Positions 56,272 through 64,000 of a DNA stretch of 64,000 nt are shown piece by piece. The notes under the pieces are model-generated. The model did no database searches, was not told the DNA's origin, and saw only the letters and a program-made list of their open reading frames with translations. The translations under genes and the position numbers were made by a program. Each line of letters starts with the position of its first letter. The stretch's first letter is position 1. The stretch is from Desulfogranum mediterraneum DSM 13871 (GTDB lineage Bacteria > Desulfobacterota > Desulfobulbia > Desulfobulbales > Desulfobulbaceae). The DNA is taken from NCBI RefSeq assembly GCF_000429965.1, contig NZ_KE387007.1, positions 1 through 64,000 of the forward strand, given 5' to 3'.

Positions 56272-57744
56272 TTAGATGATGGGCTTCATGGCGCCCATAT
56301 AGGAGCGCAGCTCTTCACCAACCAGTTCCACCGGGGTGTAGCGGATGGCCTCGTTGACCTTGATCAACTCGATGTTGTCCACACCGTTATCGCTGGTCTC
56401 CAGGCCCTTGCCGATGACATCGCTGTTCACCTTGGTCATGAACTCGGCCAGCATGGGCACAGCCTGGTGGGCAAAGAGGTAGCAGCCATACTCGGCGGTA
56501 TCGGAGATAACCACATTCATCTCATAGAGCTTCTTGCGGGCAATGGTGTTGGCGATCAGGGGGACCTCGTGGAGGGACTCGTAGTAGGCAGATTCTTCCT
56601 TGATCCCGGCAGCCACCATGGTCTCAAAGGCCAGCTCAACCCCGGCCTTGACCATGGCCACCATCAGGATGCCGTTGTCAAAGTAGGCCTGCTCGGCAAT
56701 CTCGGCATCCGTGGACTGAGACTTCTCAAAGGCGCTTTCAGCGGTCTCGGCCCGCCAGGTGAGCAGGTTGAGATCGTCGTTATCCCAGTCTGCCATCATG
56801 GTGGAGGAAAAGTGACCGGACATGATGTCGTCCATGTGTTTTTCAAACAGGGGGGTGAGGATCTCCCGCAGCTCTTCGGCCAGGTAGAAGGCCTTGATCT
56901 TGGCCGGGTTGGAGAGCCGGTCCATCATGTTGGTGATGCCGCCATGCTTGAGGGCCTCGGTGACGGTCTCCCAACCGTACTGGACCAGCTTGGAGGCATA
57001 ACCCGGCTCGATGCCCTGGGCGATCATCTTGTCGAAGCAGAGCAGGGAACCTGCCTGGAGCATGCCGCAGAGGATGGTCTGTTCGCCCATGAGGTCGGAC
57101 TTGACCTCGGCCACAAAGGAGGATTGGAGCACGCCGGCCCGGTCGCCGCCGGTCCCGGCGGCATAGGCCTTGGCCAGTGCCCAGCCCTGTTCCTGGGGAT
57201 CGTTTTCCCGGTGGACGGCGATCAGGGTGGGGACGCCGAAGCCGCGCTTATACTCTTCCCGCACCTCGGTGCCGGGGGATTTTGGGGCCACCATGATTAC
57301 GGTCAGGTCTTCCCTGATCTTCATCCCCTCTTCCACGATGTTGAAGCCGTGGGAGTAGGAGAGGCAGGCGCCCTGTTTCATCAGCGGCATCACCGCAGAG
57401 ACCACGTTGGTGTGCTGCTTGTCCGGGGTCAGGTTGATCACCAGGTCGGCGCCGGGGATCAGGGCCTCGTAGTTATCCACCACAAAACCGTTCTCTGAGG
57501 CGTTCTTCCAGGACTGGCGTTTCTCGCTGATGGCGCTGTCGCGCAGGGCATAGGAGACATCCAGGCCCGAGTCACGCAGGTTAAGCCCCTGGTGGAGCCC
57601 CTGGGCGCCGCAGCCGACGATGACGATCTTCTTGCCCTTGAGGGCGTCGACGCCGTCAAACTCCGAGGCATCCATGAATCTGCATTTACCCAGCTCTTCC
57701 AGCTGTAAACGGAGGGGCAGGGTGTTGAAATAGTTGTTGGCCAT
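56272..57744 (-). CDS. ilvC: Ketol-acid reductoisomerase (class II, long form)
   Basis: A 490-residue enzyme of valine and isoleucine synthesis that isomerises and reduces acetolactate or acetohydroxybutyrate with [25 protein letters not shown] is the dinucleotide-binding loop, and SYALRDSAI follows. The duplicated knotted domain (the second begins near residue 350) makes it the long class II form found in enterobacteria. Metal ligands lie in [11 protein letters not shown] and in the E-rich region around [14 protein letters not shown] precedes the ATG at 57744. Divergent from ilvY. Confidence 0.96.
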   Translation of the reverse strand: MANNYFNTLPLRLQLEELGKCRFMDASEFDGVDALKGKKIVIVGCGAQGLHQGLNLRDSGLDVSYALRDSAISEKRQSWKNASENGFVVDNYEALIPGADLVINLTPDKQHTNVVSAVMPLMKQGACLSYSHGFNIVEEGMKIREDLTVIMVAPKSPGTEVREEYKRGFGVPTLIAVHRENDPQEQGWALAKAYAAGTGGDRAGVLQSSFVAEVKSDLMGEQTILCGMLQAGSLLCFDKMIAQGIEPGYASKLVQYGWETVTEALKHGGITNMMDRLSNPAKIKAFYLAEELREILTPLFEKHMDDIMSGHFSSTMMADWDNDDLNLLTWRAETAESAFEKSQSTDAEIAEQAYFDNGILMVAMVKAGVELAFETMVAAGIKEESAYYESLHEVPLIANTIARKKLYEMNVVISDTAEYGCYLFAHQAVPMLAEFMTKVNSDVIGKGLETSDNGVDNIELIKVNEAIRYTPVELVGEELRSYMGAMKPII

Positions 57745-57814
57745 GGTTCAATCTCCTTGTGGTTACGGATAAAATCAAGCTGCTGTCGATGGTGTCACTA
57801 TAGCAGTTTTTTTT

Positions 57815-57862
57815 GTTGCGAAAAGTGAATTGATTGCAATTATGTGTTGCAAATAGTGCAAC
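57815..57862. promoter_or_regulatory. Tandem IlvY operator candidates in the ilvC/ilvY intergenic region
   Basis: GTTGCA-AATAG-TGCAAC (57846-57862) is a perfect palindrome. A degenerate version, GTTGCGAAAAGTGAA, starts at 57815, exactly 31 bp (three helical turns) away. IlvY of enterobacteria binds two tandem operators in the same location, which supports this reading. Confidence 0.7.
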
Positions 57863-57915
57863 AGTTGCTCAGGGGGAGAGATGATGTTTGTGGGGCATGT
57901 GAACAGGAGGAGACC

Positions 57916-58809
57916 ATGGATATCCGGATGATCAAGATCTTTAACCATCTTGCCGCCAGCCTCCACTTCGGCAAGACCAGTCGGGCCTTCAACATGACGC
58001 CCTCCACCCTGAGTCGGACGATTCAGCGCTTGGAGCGCGATGTGGGCAGACCCCTGTTTGACCGGGATAACCGTTCGGTCTCCCTGACCAGGGCCGGAGT
58101 GATCTTTCGGGACTATGCCGAAGATGCCGAGCTGCGCTGGCACAGCCTGCAGCAGCAGTTGAGTGTGGGGGAGCAGCTCTCCGGTCACCTCTCCCTCTAC
58201 TGTTCCGTGACCGCGGCCCACAGCATCCTGCCCGACATCCTGAGCACCTTCAGGGGGGAATACCCCGGGATTCAACTCCATCTCCAGACCGGAGATGCGG
58301 CCATGGCCCTGGCCAAGTTGCAGAACCGTGAGGCCGATATCACCGTCGCCGCCCTGCCGGAAACCCTGCCCCTTTGGATCGAGTCCATTGCCGTCACCCG
58401 GACCCCCCTGGTCTTTATCGCTCCGGCCGCTCATCAGGAAATCATGGTCGCTACCCCGGAGGGGAGCATCGACTGGCAGGCCACCCCGATTATCCTGCCG
58501 GAACAGGGGCTCAGTCGAGACCGGCTGGATGCCTGGTTTAAAGCCCACCACATTCAGGCCAACGTCTATGCCCAGGTGGCCGGCAATGAGGCCCTGCTGA
58601 CCATGGTGAGCCTGGGGTGCGGCATCGGGGTGGTGCCCCAGCTGGTGCTGGAGAAGAGCCTCATCCGTCACGAGGTGGTTGCCCTGGAGAACGTCCCAGA
58701 GCTGACCCCCTTCACCATCGGGGTCTGTACCGCCCAAAAACATCTGGAGAATCCCCTGATCCAGGCCTTCTGGAAGATTGTGCGGAGGCGTGCGCCGGCT
58801 GCAGCCTGA
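57916..58809 (+). CDS. ilvY: LysR-family activator IlvY
   Basis: A 297-residue LysR-type regulator. The N-terminal HTH (about 1-60) reads FNHLAASLHFGKTSRAFNMT, then PSTLSRTIQRLERDVGRPLF. The substrate domain (about 90-290) follows. Divergence from ilvC and the length fit IlvY, which senses acetolactate and activates ilvC. The ATG at 57916 follows AGGAGGAG. Confidence 0.93.
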   Translation: MDIRMIKIFNHLAASLHFGKTSRAFNMTPSTLSRTIQRLERDVGRPLFDRDNRSVSLTRAGVIFRDYAEDAELRWHSLQQQLSVGEQLSGHLSLYCSVTAAHSILPDILSTFRGEYPGIQLHLQTGDAAMALAKLQNREADITVAALPETLPLWIESIAVTRTPLVFIAPAAHQEIMVATPEGSIDWQATPIILPEQGLSRDRLDAWFKAHHIQANVYAQVAGNEALLTMVSLGCGIGVVPQLVLEKSLIRHEVVALENVPELTPFTIGVCTAQKHLENPLIQAFWKIVRRRAPAAA

Positions 58810-59031
58810 AAGAGGGGAGGGGCAGGGAGCGCTGCCTCTTTACCAGGGTGTCTGGGCTGTAACTCGCCATAATCCATTGACTTAAGTGATGTCGTTTTGT
58901 ATGAGTTGAAGGAGGAGGTCGATGCCTGCCAGGAGCAGCAGGTTTGCTCTGAGAGCACCCTGGAGGGCTGATGGCTCTTGCCGCCGCCCTGTTGACCTCT
59001 ACCCAACAATGTTTGCCTCCGGAGAGCGCCT

Positions 59032-60684
59032 ATGAATACCTGGTTTCGATTATTGTCCCTACCTGCAACCCTTGTCTGGCTGTCCTCTCCGGCCCTGGCG
59101 CGTCAGAACACGGTGATTGGCGAGGTCTCCCTTGGCTATGATTTTCAGGAACGGCAGTACGATGAGGGTGATGTCAACGAAGGGGAGCAGGAGGAGGTTG
59201 TTGCCGAAGAGACCGCCACGACCCCGGAGGTGATCGTCATCGAGGATCGACGCGGGGATCGACGCCGCTGGTTTGTCAGCCCCAGGGTGCGCTTTGGCTC
59301 CCAGGGGCTCCAGGACCTGTTTGAGTTTACCTATGCCCCCTTGCTCAGTTATGATGATCTCTACGATGAGAACGAGGTGGATCACAGCCTTAATCTCTTG
59401 TTTCAAAAAGATTTCAGCCGTAACTGGTCGATCAAGACCAGCAACAGCTTCTACTACGGAGAGGATCCGGTCCTGGACAAGGCCCTGCGCACCGAGACCA
59501 TCATCCCGGGTCAGGAAGCGGTGGAGGAAACTCCGGTCGTGGGCTCGGAGCCCGAGGAAGAGAGCGATCAGGAGTTGAGCGAGACCTTTGGTCGCCGCCG
59601 TTTCTGGCGTAACGACCTCTCCCTCTCCACCGACTATACCTATGGTCAGGATTCCTTTGCCGGCCTGGGCTACAACTTTGGCCTGTTGCGCAACATCGAT
59701 GGTAATCCGGGCGGCTACTCCGACTATGACCGCCACGAGGGCAGCCTCCGCTTCGGCCATCGCTTTTCCAAGCAATGGCAAACCGAGATCACCGCCAGGT
59801 ATGTCAAGGGGATCTATGATGAACAGCAGGTTGTTGTGGTACGTCCCGGCGAAGAAACGGGCAGTGATGCAAGCGCTGCTGAAGGAGATGGCGAATCAGC
59901 GGCTGTCGCCGAGCCGACGCCGGAGAGGGAACGGCTGGATGATCTGGATGAAGATCTCCAGGAGTACCACGGGGTGTTGCGGCTCAACTATGACTGGCAG
60001 GCCAGTGACCAGTTTTTCGGCAAGTACCGCTACAGCAGCACCGACTATGAGGCGCTCCTGCGCGAAGACAGTACCATCCATGAGTTCTCCCTGGGCTGGA
60101 ACCATGATTTTAGCCGCCAACTCCGGATGACCCTCTCCGGCGGTCCCTCCCTGGTGAGCTACAGTAATAGTGATCGTGCCAATGAGACCGATGTTAACGG
60201 CCTGGCATCCCTGACCTGGGAGACCCTGCATGGGGCGTTGAATCTTTCTGCCGAAGGGGGACTGGACTACGAGAATTTTGACGGCCGGCGCAGCGGCCTT
60301 ACCCAGTTCTGGCGTAGCGGGGCCAGCTATTCCTACCAGTTTACTCCTGCCCTGAGCACGGTCCTCTCAGCCGGCTATCGCAACAACCGGCGTAATCAGT
60401 CGCCCTCCACAGGCACCGTGGAGATCGTCGATGACGGTACCCTGCCGGAGCCTGGTTCTGCTGAGGCGGCCGAGTTGGAAGAAAAGGCCAGGCAGGCCCT
60501 TGACCGGGAGTATACCGAAGATATCTACGATGCCGGCATCACCCTCAGCTACACCTTCATGCGCTGGTACACCCTCTCCAGTTCCTATCGCTACTACAAC
60601 AACCGTTCCGGTGGGGCCCAGGACTATGACGAGCACCGGGTGTTGATCACCCTCTCCGCCTCCAAGGATCTGTTCCGCTGGTAA
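59032..60684 (+). CDS. Putative outer-membrane beta-barrel protein with acidic loops
   Basis: A 550-residue protein with a Sec signal peptide (cleavage after ALA, about residue 23). Alternating strands rich in Tyr, Phe and Trp (LSTDYTYGQDSFAGLGYNFG, ASYSYQFTPALSTVLSAGYR) end in an aromatic residue (KDLFRW), the usual signal for barrel assembly. Two long acidic insertions (about 43-75 and 275-320) are probably exposed loops. It resembles the TIGR03016-type and other barrels annotated only as outer-membrane proteins, but no close family is assigned. GGAGAG precedes the ATG. A single gene, convergent with hypD. Confidence 0.8.
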   Translation: MNTWFRLLSLPATLVWLSSPALARQNTVIGEVSLGYDFQERQYDEGDVNEGEQEEVVAEETATTPEVIVIEDRRGDRRRWFVSPRVRFGSQGLQDLFEFTYAPLLSYDDLYDENEVDHSLNLLFQKDFSRNWSIKTSNSFYYGEDPVLDKALRTETIIPGQEAVEETPVVGSEPEEESDQELSETFGRRRFWRNDLSLSTDYTYGQDSFAGLGYNFGLLRNIDGNPGGYSDYDRHEGSLRFGHRFSKQWQTEITARYVKGIYDEQQVVVVRPGEETGSDASAAEGDGESAAVAEPTPERERLDDLDEDLQEYHGVLRLNYDWQASDQFFGKYRYSSTDYEALLREDSTIHEFSLGWNHDFSRQLRMTLSGGPSLVSYSNSDRANETDVNGLASLTWETLHGALNLSAEGGLDYENFDGRRSGLTQFWRSGASYSYQFTPALSTVLSAGYRNNRRNQSPSTGTVEIVDDGTLPEPGSAEAAELEEKARQALDREYTEDIYDAGITLSYTFMRWYTLSSSYRYYNNRSGGAQDYDEHRVLITLSASKDLFRW

Positions 60685-60707
60685 ACTCCCAGGTTCCTGT
60701 TTCCTCT

Positions 60708-60738
60708 CCTTGCTCCGGGATGGTTTTTCGGAGCAAGG
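60708..60738. terminator. Hairpin between convergent genes
   Basis: CCTTGCTCCG and CGGAGCAAGG form a 10-bp stem around an 11-nt loop between the outer-membrane barrel gene and hypD. There is no T run after the stem; the five T residues lie in the loop. Confidence 0.45.
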
Positions 60739-60784
60739 GGTGCACTGCAGCGCTTTGGGCCCGGGGAGCGGCCTCTCTTCCGCT

Positions 60785-63145
60785 TCAGCCCAGCTGCTGT
60801 TCCGTCCGCTTGATGATCTCTTCCTGATGGTCGGCGTCCAGGTCGACAAAGTAATCACTGTAGCCGGCAACCCGGACCAGGAGGTTACGGTAGTCGTCCG
60901 GGCTCTGCTGGGCCAGTCGCAGAGTGGCGGTGTCCACCACGTTGAACTGGATATGGTGGCCGCCCAGGCGGAAGTAGGTGCGGACCAGGGCGCAGAGCTT
61001 GTCCAGATCCTGTTCTGTCTTCAGTACGCTGGGCAGGAAGCGCTGGTTGAGCAGGGTGCCTCCGGACTTGGACTGGTCCATCTTGCTCAGGGATTTGATC
61101 ACCGCCGTGGGCCCCTGGCGATCCGCACCATGGGAGGGTGAGGTTCCGTCCGAGGCCGGTTGCCAGGCCAGGCGGCCGTTGGGGGTGGCGCCCAGTTTCT
61201 TGCCAAAGTAGACATGACAGGTGGTGGAGAGCATGTTGAGGTGATAGACCGTGCCCTTGGTGTTGGCGCGGCCGTCAATGGCGGCAAAGAGGCTCTCGTA
61301 GACCAGCTGCATGATGGTGTCGGCCCGGTCATCGTCGTTGCCGAAGAAGGGGGTCTTGTTCCACAACTTCAGGCGCAGGGCTTCGTGGCCCTGAAAGTTG
61401 TCGGCCAGTGCCTGGAGCAGTTCATCCCAGGAAACGGTCTTCTGTTCAAAGAGGTGGGTCTGGATGGCCGAGAGACTGTCGGTGATGGTGCCGATGCCGC
61501 AGCACTGGATGTAGTTGGTGTTGTAGCGGGGGCCACCGTCATAATAGTCCCGACCCTTTTCAATACAGTCGCTGATGACCACCGAGAGCAGCGGAGCCGG
61601 CGAGTACTTGGCGTACATCCGTTCGATATAGTTGTTGACCCTTATCTTCAGGTCGATGATATGGGTCAGCTGGCGGCTGAAGGCGGTGTAGAGGGCCTCA
61701 AAGGAGTTGAATCCCCTGGGGTCTCCGGTTTCCAGGCCGACCTGTTTGCCGCTTAAGGGGTCATGGCCGTTGTTGAGGGTGATCTCCAGGATCTTGGGCA
61801 CGTTGAGGTAGCCGGTCAGGATATAGGCCTCCTTGCCAAAGGCTCCGGTCTCGATACAGCCGCTGGTCCCGCCTTCCCGGGCATCTTCCACCGTCTTCCC
61901 CACCCGAACCTGTTCCATGACCACGGCATCGCTGTTAAAGACCGCAGGGTAGCCGTAGCCCTTGCGGATCACCCGGCTGGCTGCCTTGAGCAGGCGGTCC
62001 GGGCTCTTGGCGCTGATATGCACCGAAGGCTGGGGTTGGAGCAGGTGGAGCTCATCCGCTACCTCCAGGGCCAGGTAGGAGATCTCGTTGGCCCCGTCCT
62101 GACCGTCACAGAGCAGCCCGCCCAGGTTGATCTGGGTGAAATCGTTATAGGTGCCGCTCTCCAGGGCCGTGACCCCGACCTTGGGAGGGGCCGGGTGGTT
62201 GTTGATCTTGATCCAGAGACAGGAGAGGAGCTCCTTGGCCTGCTCGCGGCTCAGGCTGCCCCGGGCCTGTTCCCGCCGGTAAAAGGGAGAGAGATGCTGG
62301 TCCAGGTGGCCCGGGGACATGGCATCCCAGCCATTGAGCTCGGTGATGGTGCCCAGGTGGACGAACCAGTACATCTGCAGGGCCTCGTGAAAGGTTCGGG
62401 GGGCATGTTCCGGCACCCGCCGGCAGACCCTGGCGATGAGCTCCAGCTCCTGCCTGCGCGTACCATCAGCCTCCTCTGTTGCCAACTCCTCGGCCAGGTC
62501 CGCGTGGCGATGGGCAAAGAGGATCATGGCATCACAGGCAATGGCCATGGCACTGAGCTGTTCGTAGCGGTCCGAGGCCAGGGGGTCATGGTGGTAATCG
62601 AGCCTGCTGATCCGCTCATCGATCCGCTCCTTGAAATCCCGCATCCCCTGACGATAGATAGTGTTGTCCAGGGCGGTGTGACCCGGGGCACGTTGCTCCA
62701 TAAACTCGGTGAACAGGCCGCACTCATAGGCATCCTGCCACTCCGGAGGTACCTCGTTGAAGATACGGTCACGCATGGAGCGGCCCTGCCAGTAGGGAAT
62801 GACCTCCTGCTGGTAGCGCTCAATATCCTCCTCGCTGATCCGGTAACGGGTCATGGCCCGGCTGTTGAGCACCTGCAGATCGGCAACAGAGTGACAGGTC
62901 AGCTCGGGAAAGGTGGGCACCACCTTGGGGGCCGGACCCCGTTCTCCCACCAGCAGCTCCTTGGCGCCGATGTGGATGGTCTTCTCTACACAGAGGTAAT
63001 GGAAGAGCCTGGCACGGAGCACGGGTTGGGAGTATTTACCGTTATGTTCCCGGTAAAACTCGGTTTCCAGCAGGGCCCGTTCGATGGAGATGGCGGGCTC
63101 TGCCTCAAAACTTTCCTGTCGTAACTGGCTGATACGGGTATTCAT
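60785..63145 (-). CDS. hypD: trans-4-hydroxy-L-proline dehydratase HypD (glycyl radical enzyme)
   Basis: A 786-residue glycyl radical enzyme. The active-site loop reads EGGTSGCIETGAFGKEAYIL, with Cys430 and Glu432. The glycyl radical site is RVAGYSDYF with Gly761. These fall four residues before Cys434, Glu436 and Gly765 of Clostridioides difficile HypD as I recall them, and further HypD-like segments match (YILTGYLNVPKILEITLNNG, YNTNYIQCCGIGTITDSLSA). The enzyme removes water from trans-4-hydroxy-L-proline to give pyrroline-5-carboxylate. It is not pyruvate formate-lyase, which has an adjacent Cys-Cys pair. The ATG at 63145 follows AGGTGG, 1 bp after the activase stop, so the genes are coupled. 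Confidence 0.92.
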   Translation of the reverse strand: MNTRISQLRQESFEAEPAISIERALLETEFYREHNGKYSQPVLRARLFHYLCVEKTIHIGAKELLVGERGPAPKVVPTFPELTCHSVADLQVLNSRAMTRYRISEEDIERYQQEVIPYWQGRSMRDRIFNEVPPEWQDAYECGLFTEFMEQRAPGHTALDNTIYRQGMRDFKERIDERISRLDYHHDPLASDRYEQLSAMAIACDAMILFAHRHADLAEELATEEADGTRRQELELIARVCRRVPEHAPRTFHEALQMYWFVHLGTITELNGWDAMSPGHLDQHLSPFYRREQARGSLSREQAKELLSCLWIKINNHPAPPKVGVTALESGTYNDFTQINLGGLLCDGQDGANEISYLALEVADELHLLQPQPSVHISAKSPDRLLKAASRVIRKGYGYPAVFNSDAVVMEQVRVGKTVEDAREGGTSGCIETGAFGKEAYILTGYLNVPKILEITLNNGHDPLSGKQVGLETGDPRGFNSFEALYTAFSRQLTHIIDLKIRVNNYIERMYAKYSPAPLLSVVISDCIEKGRDYYDGGPRYNTNYIQCCGIGTITDSLSAIQTHLFEQKTVSWDELLQALADNFQGHEALRLKLWNKTPFFGNDDDRADTIMQLVYESLFAAIDGRANTKGTVYHLNMLSTTCHVYFGKKLGATPNGRLAWQPASDGTSPSHGADRQGPTAVIKSLSKMDQSKSGGTLLNQRFLPSVLKTEQDLDKLCALVRTYFRLGGHHIQFNVVDTATLRLAQQSPDDYRNLLVRVAGYSDYFVDLDADHQEEIIKRTEQQLG

Positions 63146-63146
63146 C

Positions 63147-64000
63147 TTAACCACCTATGCGAACTGAGAGATCGAACTGCCGGAGCCGTTCAACAAGAGC
63201 GTCAATCCGGGTATCATCAGGCCGCAGCTGCTCCTGGGGATACGGGATGTTGAGTTTCCGGTACTTGGCCGTTGCCGAGTGATGATACGGCAAGAGGTCG
63301 ATGGCGTCAACTCCCGGGAGTGCGGCCACCAGCTCCCCCAGGCGACGGATATGGTCCGGATCATCGTTGATCCCCGGGATCAGGGGTACCCGGATCCGCA
63401 GCGGGTAGCGGTGGCTGGCCAGAAAGTGCAGGTTCTCCAGGATCCCACCGTTGTCCACCCCGGTGTGACGGCGGTGGGCTGCCGGGTCCAGGTGCTTGAG
63501 GTCAAAGAGAAAGAGGTCGGTATGGGGGGCGATTCGTGCCAGGACCTCCCGGGGGGCATAGCCCGAGGTGTCCACCACCCGGTGAATCTCCTCTTCACCT
63601 GCGGCCTCGAGCAGGGCCAGGAGAAAGCGGGGCTGCAGCAGGGGTTCCCCCCCGGAAAAGGTAACCCCGCCCCCGGACTGGTCAAAGAAGGGGCGATCCT
63701 TTTCCACCTCTGCCATGACCTCCTCCACCGTGCTCTGCCAGCCGGCCATCTCATGGGCCCGGGCCGGGCAGATGCGGGCACACTCTCCGCAGCCATCACA
63801 TTGGTCCGGATCGCGCCGGATGCTCCCTGCCTGGAACTGCAGGGCCTGCCTGGGGCAGGCCCTGATACAGCTGTGGCAGCCGAGACAACGATCGCCGGAC
63901 CAGAGGGGGTGAGGCTGGGGGGCAAGACCTTCCGGGTTATGGCACCAGCTGCAGGCGAGGGGGCAGCCCTTGAGAAAGACCGTGGTGCGAATGTTGGGGC
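63147..64000 (-). CDS. Glycyl radical enzyme activase (HypD-activating radical SAM protein), partial
   Basis: The C-terminal 284 or so residues; the 5' end lies beyond the window. The visible N-terminal part has TTVFLKGCPLACSWCHNPEG (CxxxCxxC of the radical SAM cluster) and two ferredoxin-type sites (CLGCHSCIRAC and CDGCGECARIC). SGGGVTFSGGEPLLQP is the SAM glycine motif and LFDLKHLDPAAHRRHTG is typical of activases. It abstracts a hydrogen from Gly761 of HypD using S-adenosylmethionine. Its place directly upstream of hypD gives the partner. Confidence 0.93.
   Translation of the reverse strand, partial: PNIRTTVFLKGCPLACSWCHNPEGLAPQPHPLWSGDRCLGCHSCIRACPRQALQFQAGSIRRDPDQCDGCGECARICPARAHEMAGWQSTVEEVMAEVEKDRPFFDQSGGGVTFSGGEPLLQPRFLLALLEAAGEEEIHRVVDTSGYAPREVLARIAPHTDLFLFDLKHLDPAAHRRHTGVDNGGILENLHFLASHRYPLRIRVPLIPGINDDPDHIRRLGELVAALPGVDAIDLLPYHHSATAKYRKLNIPYPQEQLRPDDTRIDALVERLRQFDLSVRIGG

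Noticed and set aside
60785-63145. Pyruvate formate-lyase, choline TMA-lyase or glycerol dehydratase as identity of the glycyl radical enzyme
   Set aside because: The active-site loop GGTSGCIETGAFG has a single Cys and the surrounding sequence follows HypD; pyruvate formate-lyase has two adjacent Cys.

Overview
The window is a GC-rich bacterial chromosome segment. It starts in the 3' end of a 23S rRNA gene and ends inside a radical SAM activase gene. The gene set points to an anaerobic Desulfobacterota-type organism, perhaps Desulfobulbales: an NAD-linked [NiFe] hydrogenase, iron-sulfur class I fumarase, a glycyl-radical enzyme with its activase, large hybrid histidine kinases and a short RdgC-like protein of the deltaproteobacterial kind. 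No sulfate-reduction gene is present, so the placement is inference.

Layout. 1-310: end of an rRNA operon (23S, 5S, terminator). 0.6-13.1 kb (minus strand): a Mut7-C RNase-like protein, two very large hybrid sensor kinases, and the complete bidirectional hydrogenase set hoxEFUYH directly upstream of them. 13.5-24.8 kb: lipoproteins, an MFS transporter with a divergent XRE-cupin regulator bounded by matching repeats, a DUF533 protein, a NarL-type sensor kinase, a FadL-like porin with a frameshifted signal peptide, a GT39-type membrane glycosyltransferase, a PilZ protein, a nitroreductase and a LOG protein. 24.9-31.9 kb (minus): class I fumarase, a metallo-beta-lactamase-fold protein, hemW, radC, gatB and a conserved protein of unknown function. 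31.9-36.5 kb: a nest of MITE-like and REP-like repeats, a TPR protein, an RdgC-like protein, and a duplicated tRNA-Lys/tRNA-Glu cassette.

36.7-42.1 kb (plus): a four-gene partner-switching operon made of an RsbU-like phosphatase, an ABC exporter with a roughly 270-residue insertion in its ATPase domain, an RsbW-like kinase and a STAS antagonist. A lipoprotein and two paralogous mini membrane proteins follow. 43.9-45.7 kb: pyruvate kinase fused to an N-terminal response-regulator receiver domain.

45.8-64 kb: an amino-acid block. It holds a LIV-type ABC importer (livKHMGF), a GntR/FCD regulator with a recognisable self-operator, bifunctional PutA, a LysE-type exporter, ilvC/ilvY with tandem operators, an outer-membrane barrel, and trans-4-hydroxyproline dehydratase HypD with its activase. 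HypD makes pyrroline-5-carboxylate and PutA oxidises it to glutamate, so the two form one catabolic route.

The most unusual items are the receiver-pyruvate kinase fusion, the ABC exporter with an expanded ATPase domain inside a partner-switching operon, and the possible phase-variable start of the FadL-like porin.
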